From: Geobacillus icigianus
GTDB taxonomy: Bacteria; Bacillota; Bacilli; Bacillales; Anoxybacillaceae
Length of the DNA stretch: 58,066 nucleotides
Reading direction: 5' to 3'
Assembly (NCBI RefSeq): GCF_000750005.1
Contig: NZ_JPYA01000019.1
Location: forward strand, 1-58,066
Shown: positions 51,634 to 58,066 of the stretch, piece by piece
How positions within the stretch are numbered: the first letter of the stretch is position 1
Layout: each line of letters starts with the position of its first letter
The notes under the pieces: model-generated
The model's input: the letters and a program-made list of their open reading frames with translations, nothing else
Databases searched by the model: none
Told to the model about the DNA's origin: nothing
Position numbers and translations under genes: made by a program

Positions 51634-52631
51634 TGCTTCGGAACCTCCATTCCTAAGTGGGCGTAGGCGGCCGGCGTCACCACACGTCCGCGCGGCGTCC
51701 GCTGCAAGAGGCCGATTTGCAGCAAATACGGCTCATACACTTCTTCGATCGTTTGCGCTTCTTCGCCAATCACCGCGGCGATCGTCTCGAGGCCAACCGG
51801 ACCGCCGGCGAATTTTTCAATCATGGCCGTCAACAGCTTATGGTCAATGTGATCGAGCCCGAGCCGGTCGACTTGCAGCCGCTCAAGCGCTTCAACGGCC
51901 AACGGAAGCGAAATTTCCGCCTCCCCGCGCACTTGGGCGAAATCGCGGACGCGGCGAAGCAAGCGATTGGCGATGCGCGGCGTGCCGCGCGCCCGGCGAG
52001 CGAGCTCAAACGCGGCTTCACGGGCGACAGCCATATGCAAAAGCGCCGCCGTTCGCTCAACGATTTGCACGAGCTCATCGACGCGGTAATATTCCAAGCG
52101 GCTGATGACGCCAAACCGGTCGCGCAGCGGAGCCGATAGCGCCCCCGCCCTTGTGGTCGCCCCGACGAGCGTAAACGGGGGCAAGTCAAGGCGAAGCGAA
52201 CGCGCATCCGGCCCTTTGCCGATCGTAATATCGAGGCAATAATCTTCCATGGCCGGATAGAGCACTTCTTCTACCGGGCGCGGCAAGCGGTGAATTTCAT
52301 CAATAAACAACACATCACCCGGCTCAAGGGAAGCGAGCAGCGCCGCCAAATCGCCAGGCCGCTCGAGCGCCGGCCCCGACGTCGCCCGCAGCTTAACCCC
52401 CATTTCGTTGGCGATCACGGCAGCGAGCGTCGTTTTTCCAAGCCCCGGCGGCCCATACAGCAACACATGGTCAAGCGTCTCCTGACGCAGCTTGGCCGCC
52501 TCAATAAACACTTTTAAATTTTCCTTGACTTGATTTTGGCCGATGTACTCCTGCAACGACTGCGGCCGCAGGCTCGGCTCGAACGCTGCTTCCCCTCCTA
52601 ACACCGCGCCGGATACGAGCCGTTCGTCCAC
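51630..52631 (-). CDS. ruvB: Holliday junction branch migration ATPase RuvB
   Basis: The AAA+ motor that drives Holliday junction branch migration with RuvA. The 333-residue protein has [20 protein letters not shown], Walker [14 protein letters not shown], Walker [12 protein letters not shown], sensor 1 [20 protein letters not shown], and a C-terminal winged helix. It begins with GTG at 52631 after GGGAGGG. The gap to ruvA is 86 bases. No obvious LexA box was found upstream of ruvA. Confidence 0.97.
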   Translation of the reverse strand: MDERLVSGAVLGGEAAFEPSLRPQSLQEYIGQNQVKENLKVFIEAAKLRQETLDHVLLYGPPGLGKTTLAAVIANEMGVKLRATSGPALERPGDLAALLASLEPGDVLFIDEIHRLPRPVEEVLYPAMEDYCLDITIGKGPDARSLRLDLPPFTLVGATTRAGALSAPLRDRFGVISRLEYYRVDELVQIVERTAALLHMAVAREAAFELARRARGTPRIANRLLRRVRDFAQVRGEAEISLPLAVEALERLQVDRLGLDHIDHKLLTAMIEKFAGGPVGLETIAAVIGEEAQTIEEVYEPYLLQIGLLQRTPRGRVVTPAAYAHLGMEVPKQ

Positions 52632-52717
52632 CGGTCATCCCTCCCTTTCGATCATCCGCCTCGCTGTCGCGCTTCGTTCCACCCAAACAAGAGCGCCTTT
52701 GGAGGCAGCTGCCGCAC

Positions 52718-53302
52718 TCATTTCAACAACATAGCCAACGCTCGTTTCACGTACTCCTCTGTCGACAGCTGCTCAAGGCCGAGCGCTGGAACGATCTTTT
52801 CAATTTCCCGCTCCGCATAGCCGAGCGTCTTCAGTGCGGCCACCGCCTCGGCAAGCGCCTCGGAGCGCAACGCAGAGGCGCGCGCGGCCGAAGACGCCGG
52901 GAACGTCCCCAGCTTTCCTTTCAGATCCAAAATCATTTGTCGGGCCGTCTTTTTTCCGACCCCCGGAAACTTGCACAAAAAGGCTTCATTTTCCTCTTCA
53001 ATCGCCCGCACCACCTCGTCCGGGCGCCCGGCCGCCAAAATGGCGAGACCGCCCTTCGGACCGATGCCCGACACTTGCAAAAGCTTGGCGAACAACCGGC
53101 GTTCCTCGCGCGTTAGAAAGCCGTATAGGGCGCGCACATCTTCGCGAACGTATTCGTATGTATAAACCGTCACCAGCTTGTCGCGGCTTTCCTGAAAAGC
53201 AAATGGGTTCGGCGTAAACACCTCATAGCCAATGCCCTGATGGTCAATGACGATATACTCGGGACAGACATAATCGATATACCCGCGGATAAACTCGATC
53301 AA
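52718..53302 (-). CDS. ruvA: Holliday junction branch migration subunit RuvA
   Basis: Binds the four-way junction as a tetramer and loads RuvB. The 194-residue protein starts at the TTG at 53302 (translated [19 protein letters not shown]) with GGGGAGG upstream; the upstream in-frame extension lacks family similarity. It has the OB domain I, two HhH motifs ([16 protein letters not shown] and [19 protein letters not shown]), and the C-terminal domain III that contacts RuvB. Confidence 0.96.
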   Translation of the reverse strand: MIEFIRGYIDYVCPEYIVIDHQGIGYEVFTPNPFAFQESRDKLVTVYTYEYVREDVRALYGFLTREERRLFAKLLQVSGIGPKGGLAILAAGRPDEVVRAIEEENEAFLCKFPGVGKKTARQMILDLKGKLGTFPASSAARASALRSEALAEAVAALKTLGYAEREIEKIVPALGLEQLSTEEYVKRALAMLLK

Positions 53303-53333
53303 GGCGATGCTCCTCCCCTTCTCTTGCTTTTCC

Positions 53334-53362
53334 ATTGTATCATACGACAGAGGATCGCAAAA
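53334..53362 (-). promoter_or_regulatory. Candidate promoter of ruvA-ruvB
   Basis: TACAAT preceded by TGA on the minus strand resembles an extended -10 promoter about 30 bases before the ruvA start. The -35 region is weak. Confidence 0.4.
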
Positions 53363-53513
53363 GGGAACAGCGGCAACCGGATGACAAAAGGAAATCCCGC
53401 AATGCTTATTCGCACGGCGGGATCGATGCACAATGGGAAAACAAAGCGGGCGCAAACCCCATCCTCTTGAGGGAAAACTATGGCGCGCCAAAGATGGGAG
53501 AGGGGGAAGCGCT

Positions 53514-53990
53514 TTATTGGGCAACCGCAAAATGGCGATACAGCTCAATCACTTGTTCATACCGTTCTTTGGAGAGGACGCGAATTCCTTGCCGCAACCT
53601 TTCCTGCTGGCGGCTTTCGAGTTTTTTCACATCAATCTGAAAAAACGACTGAATAATCGGGCTGGACCGCCCCGGCCTGCCATTGAAAATGGATAACGTG
53701 CCATCGTCAGTGATGCCAAAATAGCCGTTCGCTTTCAAGAGCGGAGAAATGTCGTTGACCGTTTTCCGAAACACGATCGTCCGGTCATCGAGATCAACCA
53801 GCTGCCAATCGCGGTACTTTTTCCAGATGTTCGTCAATGAATCAACCGTCTCCGTCTTTTTCTCCTCGCTGATTTCCCCGTCCAAATAGTGCTGCTGCAA
53901 GACGATCGTCATGCTGACAGGGGCGGAGGACGCCCGCTGGCCCGGCAGCACAAGAGCGACGGTCAACAGCAGGATGGAAAGAACTCGCAT
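53514..53990 (-). CDS. bofC: BofC, intercompartmental signalling factor of sporulation
   Basis: In B. subtilis BofC is a forespore-secreted inhibitor of the SpoIVB protease and so delays SigK activation, which makes it relevant to the sigK gene here. The 158-residue product starts [20 protein letters not shown], a signal peptide ending near SSA. It has conserved [20 protein letters not shown] and [21 protein letters not shown]. The ATG at 53990 follows AGAGGAACAGGCG. Confidence 0.92.
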   Translation of the reverse strand: MRVLSILLLTVALVLPGQRASSAPVSMTIVLQQHYLDGEISEEKKTETVDSLTNIWKKYRDWQLVDLDDRTIVFRKTVNDISPLLKANGYFGITDDGTLSIFNGRPGRSSPIIQSFFQIDVKKLESRQQERLRQGIRVLSKERYEQVIELYRHFAVAQ

Positions 53991-54070
53991 CGCCTGTTCC
54001 TCTCTTCCCAGATGATGATTCGTTTGCATCATTAGTTTCGCCGACAGGATCCATTTTATTCCTGCCGCGC

Positions 54071-55081
54071 TCAGCTTTTTTGCAAAGCGAGCTGCTGGCG
54101 GTCCAAAAAGTGGGGCGGGTATTCGAGCCAGCGGCGCTCGATCATCATATTGGCTCCATCTTCTGTGAACGCGCCCGCTTTGGCGATCAAGCTGGCATAC
54201 AAAGCGATAATATCGCGCCTTAGGCTCACCGCCATCGCCGCTCCGTATTCGGCCGTGCCAATGGCGGACAGCGCGTTAATCACCGCCATCATCAGCTGAT
54301 CGGAAAACGGCGGCTTCGTGGAATCGGTGACCGTCACATCCGGAGACATGACCGCCGGCACGTTGCTTTCCCGCAACACGTCATGAACGGTGTTCATAAT
54401 ATCAGAACAGACGCGCACTCCGCGCAGGAAAAAGTTGCGGATTTCCGGGTCAACAGCCACTTGGGCAAATCCGGTCAGCGTCGCTTTGCCGAGTTCGTTG
54501 TTGCGCGCTGTCGTAAACAAGTGCGCCACCTCAATCGCAAGCAGCGGGCGGCGCGGGCCGAACCAGCCCGTCAAAAAGCGCTGCTTTTCAATAAACTCGG
54601 CCTGTTTCGGATACACCATATACGGCGGGCGAATGTACACTCCTTTTTCCAAAAGAACATGACGGGTGCGGTCGTTGAACGTCACGGCTTCATTTAAAAA
54701 CGCGCGGAACAAATCGGCGATATCTTGGCGTGACGATAAAGCGATTGCTCCGCTGTGCGCAGTGATGCCAAACTTCGTCATATGATACATGTACTCTAAG
54801 TAGAAGATGTCGCTAAACAGTTTCGGGGCGCCGGAATAAACATGCTTCTCAACCGGATAGCCGACCGGCTTGGCGATGCCTTCGGCGGCAAACAGCTGCT
54901 CAATGGCGCGCAAATGCCCGTTGGCAACGTTCAACATTTCATCAATGAGCGGACGAATTTCATCATCGGTCACCGTTTCGGCAAAATGCGTCAACAAACA
55001 AGCGACAATGCTGTCATGGACATACGCGCTCCAAAGATTGGAAATTTCTGCACTCGTTAATGAAGTTACATTTCCTTCCAC
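54071..55081 (-). CDS. DUF3231 family protein
   Basis: A 336-residue cytosolic or spore-associated protein with two similar halves (about residues 10-165 and 175-330), a duplicated helical domain of the DUF3231 type related to CotF-like spore proteins. Shared features are the repeated WS-AYV-HDSI / ELGKATLTGF helices and SGAIALSSRQDIADLFRAF versus YGAAMAVSLRRDIIALYASL. It starts with GTG at 55081 after AAGGAGGTGCTACGCTG. Function unknown; a role in spores or stress is often suggested but not shown. Confidence 0.85.
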   Translation of the reverse strand: MEGNVTSLTSAEISNLWSAYVHDSIVACLLTHFAETVTDDEIRPLIDEMLNVANGHLRAIEQLFAAEGIAKPVGYPVEKHVYSGAPKLFSDIFYLEYMYHMTKFGITAHSGAIALSSRQDIADLFRAFLNEAVTFNDRTRHVLLEKGVYIRPPYMVYPKQAEFIEKQRFLTGWFGPRRPLLAIEVAHLFTTARNNELGKATLTGFAQVAVDPEIRNFFLRGVRVCSDIMNTVHDVLRESNVPAVMSPDVTVTDSTKPPFSDQLMMAVINALSAIGTAEYGAAMAVSLRRDIIALYASLIAKAGAFTEDGANMMIERRWLEYPPHFLDRQQLALQKS

Positions 55082-55146
55082 CAGCGTAGCACCTCCTTAT
55101 TCCCCGTTATTATGTTTCATCCTTTTTGGGTGTATGCCACACGGAC

Positions 55147-55178
55147 AAAAAAATCCGCCGGCCTCTTCACCGACGGAG
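55147..55178 (-). terminator. Terminator of yebC
   Basis: TCCGTCGG and CCGGCGGA arms on the minus strand, with one bulge, are followed by seven T just behind the yebC stop. Confidence 0.8.
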
Positions 55179-55922
55179 TTACGCTTCATCAAGCACCGAT
55201 TCATCCAAATTATGGTAGATGTCTTGCACATCGTCATCGTCTTCAAGCGTATCGATCAGCTTCAGCATTTTTTTCAATTCATCGCCGGATAAGGTGGTGT
55301 ACGTTTGCGGGATCATCGTGATTTCGGCGCTCGCAAACGTGAATCCTTGCTGTTCGAGCTGTTCTTTCACTGCCTCAAACGACTCGGGCGCCGTATAGAC
55401 TTCAAACGACTCGTCCGTCGTTTCCATCTCCTCGGCCCCTGCTTCAATCGCCAGCAGCAGCAGCTCGTCTTCGTCTACATCGTGCTCCCCGCGGTCGATC
55501 ACGAGCAAGCCTTTGCGTTCGAACAAATACGAAACGCAGCCCGTTTCCCCCAAGTTCCCGCCGTTTTTGGAAAAGGCGGCACGCACGTTGGCGGCGGTGC
55601 GGTTCTTGTTATCCGTAAGGCAGACGACCATGACGGCAACGCCGCCCGGCCCATACCCTTCGTAGCGAATTTCTTCGTAGTGAGTATGCTCTTGGTTTCC
55701 GGTCGCTTTTTTAATCGCCCGTTCAATGTTTTCGCCCGGCATGTTGGCGGCCTTCGCCTTTTCGATCACAAGGCGCAGGCTCGGATTGGCTGCTGGATCG
55801 CCCCCGCCGTTTTTAGCGGCCACGTAAATTTCTTTGGCCAATTTCATAAACAGTTTGCCCCGCTTGGCATCTTGGGCATTTTTCCGCCGTTGGATATTTT
55901 TCCACTTCGAATGTCCAGCCAT
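55179..55922 (-). CDS. yrbC: YebC/PmpR family protein
   Basis: A conserved protein long annotated as a transcriptional regulator; recent work on the family points to relief of ribosome stalling at proline-rich stretches. The 247-residue protein starts [21 protein letters not shown] and contains [43 protein letters not shown], and the acidic C-terminal [11 protein letters not shown]. The length is normal. B. subtilis YrbC is the counterpart. The start follows AGGAGAAGCTATCG. Confidence 0.95.
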   Translation of the reverse strand: MAGHSKWKNIQRRKNAQDAKRGKLFMKLAKEIYVAAKNGGGDPAANPSLRLVIEKAKAANMPGENIERAIKKATGNQEHTHYEEIRYEGYGPGGVAVMVVCLTDNKNRTAANVRAAFSKNGGNLGETGCVSYLFERKGLLVIDRGEHDVDEDELLLLAIEAGAEEMETTDESFEVYTAPESFEAVKEQLEQQGFTFASAEITMIPQTYTTLSGDELKKMLKLIDTLEDDDDVQDIYHNLDESVLDEA

Positions 55923-55964
55923 CGATAGCTTCTCCTCTCATCACAACGGAATGTTCCGATACTT

Positions 55965-55993
55965 ACTATACCAGAAAACAAGGAAAATGTCAG
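55965..55993 (-). promoter_or_regulatory. SigA promoter of yebC
   Basis: CTGACA, 17 bases, TATAGT on the minus strand, with TGG before the -10 as in extended -10 promoters. It lies near the edge where composition shifts to AT-rich. Confidence 0.65.
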
Positions 55994-56055
55994 CCGAGCC
56001 CAGCGCGAGAAGTTCTTCATCTTGGAAGCTTTCACGGCAATCAGCGAACGAACGC

Positions 56056-56181
56056 TTATTCATTTTTTATGGGAAAGGCAATATCATATCTAGGAGACTG
56101 GTGATTGAAGGGAGCATACCGCCTATCAACCTCGTTTCTCAAATAGAAAAACTCCGTATCGCCTTTCACCCGCTCCCCCAT
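56056..56181 (-). CDS. Possible small ORF (41 aa) after the ABC ATPase
   Basis: The ATG at 56181 opens a 41-codon frame beginning MGERVKGDTEFFYLRNEVDRR and ending at a TAA at 56056. It lies 45 bases after the ABC ATPase stop on the same strand. The ribosome-binding site is poor, and no family is recognised. It may be a real small protein, a truncated remnant, or chance. The rest of the gap 55994-56226 shows no other gene. Confidence 0.25.
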   Translation of the reverse strand: MGERVKGDTEFFYLRNEVDRRYAPFNHQSPRYDIAFPIKNE

Positions 56182-56226
56182 TGCTTTTTGGGTCAGTCCC
56201 TACTTTTATACAGCGTGAATCCCGAC

Positions 56227-56892
56227 TCACGATTGTTTGAAACGATGCCAAGCGCGCAATCGTCCCTTATCCATTTGATAAACCTCATCGCAAAGAAGAT
56301 TGATGTCTTCAGAGTTATGACTTGATAAGAGAATCGTTACATTTTGCCTTTTTAAATTTTGGATTAAATTTCTTATGTCCGCTACGCCTTCCTCATCTAA
56401 TCCATTCATCGGCTCATCTAAAATCAGAAGATTTGGTTTTTCCATAATCGCTTGCGCTATCCCCAGTCGCTGCTTCATTCCTAAAGAATAATATTTGGTG
56501 GGTCTTTTATCTTCGGGGTCTAATCCTACCATTTCCAAAGTTCTTTTGATTTCTTCCAACGAAATCAGCTGATTAATGGAAGCCAATAGTTTCAAATTCT
56601 CAAGAGCTGAATAATGAGGAAGCAAACCGTTTTTATCTAACAACAACCCTATGTTTTTAGGAAATTTACCTGAGGTTATCGGTTCACCAAATATTTCAAC
56701 AACGCCTGAGGTAGGTCTTATGAGTCCAGCGATCACTTTAAACAACATCGTTTTTCCCGATCCGTTCCTCCCTACGATTCCACAAACTTTCCCCCTGCCA
56801 ACTTCTAAATGAATATCGTTTAAAATCGTATGGCCCTTTATCTCTTTATTAAGATGTTCAATTTTTACTGCACTGTCATTATGGCCTTTCAT
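56227..56892 (-). CDS. ABC transporter ATP-binding protein
   Basis: The ATPase of an ABC transporter. The 221-residue protein has Walker A IVGRNGSGKTMLFKV (about residue 40), the Q-loop-like LLLDKNGLLPHYSALENL, the signature YSLGMKQRLGIAQA, Walker B LLILDEPMNGLDE, and the switch His in ILLSSHNSEDI. All ATPase motifs are intact. It is the short exporter/antibiotic-type (BcrA-like) class. Base composition is clearly AT-rich compared with the rest of the window. It follows the membrane protein gene by a 12-base gap, so they form one operon. Confidence 0.92.
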   Translation of the reverse strand: MKGHNDSAVKIEHLNKEIKGHTILNDIHLEVGRGKVCGIVGRNGSGKTMLFKVIAGLIRPTSGVVEIFGEPITSGKFPKNIGLLLDKNGLLPHYSALENLKLLASINQLISLEEIKRTLEMVGLDPEDKRPTKYYSLGMKQRLGIAQAIMEKPNLLILDEPMNGLDEEGVADIRNLIQNLKRQNVTILLSSHNSEDINLLCDEVYQMDKGRLRAWHRFKQS

Positions 56893-56904
56893 CGTATCCC
56901 CACC

Positions 56905-57705
56905 TTATAGTGTATTCTTATTATGTAATAGGCTGTCAATGCGCTTATAGCATATATAGTGAAAGAGTAGGATCGCTATAAAAATAGCGAAGAAATAGTA
57001 CATCAATGACCAAGCAAACGAATAAAACTCTAAGTTTCTTCGGACAAGAACGCCCTGCGAAAACGGCATCCATTTATTTACATGTGGCGAACTTTGGAGG
57101 AAACCTACCGATATGAAAATAAACATAATCGAAACGCTAAAACCTGCTATTGCGTTGTTAGCCAATATTGACACGACATGGCTAATTAACACAACGAAAA
57201 AAGTCAACAAAATCAGTAAAACAAATTGAATGAACATTAGTTTTAAGGGAGGGTAAGTTTTCAACAAAGAACTACCATTTAAACCAGCACGTATGCTTTT
57301 TTCGCCATTTGTCACATATGATAATAGGATTGAAATGAAGTAACCTATTGAATAGTAAATAACGATAAATAGAAAATTAGCCGAAATCACCCCATTTAGC
57401 CATAAAGAAAAATTACCTACTCTTGGAAGTATCCAAAGATTGTTTTCATTCAGTTGTTTATTCAAAAAATTACCACTAAAAATGTAGATGGGAGTTTGAT
57501 GCAACAACCATCTGAACAAATCGAAATGAAAATAAGAAGGTCCATAGTAAAATATGATTAAAATAGAGACAACACTGGCATTTTGAAAATTATAAAAGTT
57601 GAATGAAACAAAATGAAAAGCTACAAAAGTTAAAAGAATGATGAGCATATTTCTTTTATACAACAAAGTGCGAAGAAAGTACTTTAAAAGACGTAAATAT
57701 TTCAT
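56905..57705 (-). CDS. ABC transporter permease-like membrane protein
   Basis: A 266-residue, very hydrophobic protein with about six membrane segments (for example ILIIFYYGPSYF, LFIVIYYSIGYFISILL, FVLLILLTFFVVLISHVV, and YYFFAIFIAILLFHYI). It has no recognised soluble domain, which fits an ABC-2-type permease partner of the adjacent ATPase. The ATG at 57705 (MKYLRLLKYFL) follows GGAGGCGATC and overlaps the upstream gene's stop codon as ATGA. AT-rich composition like the ATPase. Transported substrate unknown; lantibiotic or bacteriocin immunity/export is a guess. Confidence 0.8.
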   Translation of the reverse strand: MKYLRLLKYFLRTLLYKRNMLIILLTFVAFHFVSFNFYNFQNASVVSILIIFYYGPSYFHFDLFRWLLHQTPIYIFSGNFLNKQLNENNLWILPRVGNFSLWLNGVISANFLFIVIYYSIGYFISILLSYVTNGEKSIRAGLNGSSLLKTYPPLKLMFIQFVLLILLTFFVVLISHVVSILANNAIAGFSVSIMFIFISVGFLQSSPHVNKWMPFSQGVLVRRNLEFYSFAWSLMYYFFAIFIAILLFHYICYKRIDSLLHNKNTL

Positions 57706-58066
57706 GATCGCCTCCGATGAAAATCCATCTGTTTTCCCCTTACCATTCCTATACAAAGTAATAGGGCCAAAATGGTTCCCCAATACATGATCGACTCGAT
57801 GACGTGACTATAAACTGAGCCATCCATTTTTCCTAATAAAACATGATAAACAAAGGTAAACCGGTAAAAGAAAGCGATTTTACTTAAATATACAACCATA
57901 CTCATCCCATTAACACCTAGTGCGATGATAAAGCCAATGATATTATTTTGGACGATCAAGGTGGCAACAAAAAAAGTAATTCCCAACGTGAGAAGAAATA
58001 GATAAAGGAAGAGCAAACTAAATAATACTAAGGTCAATGGCTTTATATTGTTATATTGTAAAAAGA
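57702..58066 (-). CDS. ABC transporter membrane protein, 3' part (cut by the window edge)
   Basis: The frame runs open to the end of the window, so the start lies outside it. The visible 120 or so C-terminal residues hold at least three hydrophobic segments (LVLFSLLFLYLFLLTLGITFF, IIGFIIALGVNGMSMVVYL, SIMYWGTILALLLCIGMV). This suggests a second permease subunit paired with the next gene. A TTG at 58037 could be an internal start but has no ribosome-binding site, so I prefer a longer gene. It overlaps the next gene by four bases. Confidence 0.75.
   Translation of the reverse strand, partial: FLQYNNIKPLTLVLFSLLFLYLFLLTLGITFFVATLIVQNNIIGFIIALGVNGMSMVVYLSKIAFFYRFTFVYHVLLGKMDGSVYSHVIESIMYWGTILALLLCIGMVRGKQMDFHRRRS

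Noticed and set aside
53303..53513. A LexA (SOS) box before ruvA
   Set aside because: No CGAAC-N4-GTTCG match was found between bofC and ruvA, although ruvAB is SOS-controlled in some Bacillaceae.

Overview
The window is a stretch of core chromosome from a thermophilic Firmicute, almost certainly a Geobacillus. Proteins look like close relatives of Bacillus subtilis ones, coding GC is high, and the gene order follows the B. subtilis yrh/yrr/yrv/yrb region (sigK, mccAB, pbpI, greA, udk, mltG, alaS, recD2, mnmA, cymR, rarA, aspS, hisS, dtd, relA, apt, recJ, secDF, spoVB, tgt, queA, ruvBA, bofC, yebC). Nearly all genes are on the minus strand. The exceptions are yrzA, an RsfA-family gene, spoVB and the yrzE-like gene. 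These assignments rest on motifs and remembered family members; no database search was run.

Layout: 105-1710 holds an uninterrupted sigK, then a run of four tiny genes headed by a YrzI-family peptide, preceded by a leader with its own promoter, two micro-ORFs and two tandem terminators. 1779-1887 is a diverged tandem repeat with a dyad in each copy. 1978-5840 is the methionine-to-cysteine operon yrrT-mtnN-mccA-mccB-yrhC. 6217-14236 carries yrrS/pbpI, greA, udk, the tRNA U34 hydroxylation/methylation set trhP1-trhP2-trmR, and mltG. 14343-19428 is yrrI, then a T-box-controlled alaS-yrzL-yrrK-yrzB group. 19547-28457 carries recD2, yrrB, mnmA, a cysteine desulfurase, cymR, a YczE-type membrane protein and rarA.

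28721-39637 contains an RsfA-type regulator, tcdA, a 6S RNA, a T-box-controlled hisS-aspS pair, a PerR-box-controlled ahpC-ahpF pair, a YrzK-like small protein, dtd and relA. 39909-53990 holds apt, recJ, a cation efflux protein, secDF, comN, spoVB, yajC, tgt, queA, ruvB, ruvA and bofC. After a DUF3231 gene and yebC, the composition turns AT-rich at about 56040. The window then ends inside an ABC transporter cluster that looks foreign to its surroundings.

Functional threads: translation and tRNA chemistry (alaS, hisS, aspS, mnmA with its sulfur donor, tcdA, trhP1/trhP2/trmR, tgt/queA, dtd); DNA repair and recombination (recD2, rarA, recJ, ruvAB, yrrK); sulfur metabolism, where CymR is encoded beside the sulfur-transfer genes and a likely target operon lies 20 kb away; sporulation (sigK, pbpI, rsfA-type, spoVB, bofC); and stress (relA, ahpCF, 6S RNA, greA). 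Least explained are the micropeptide operon with its attenuator-like leader, several short tandem duplications just upstream of genes, and the AT-rich ABC module.
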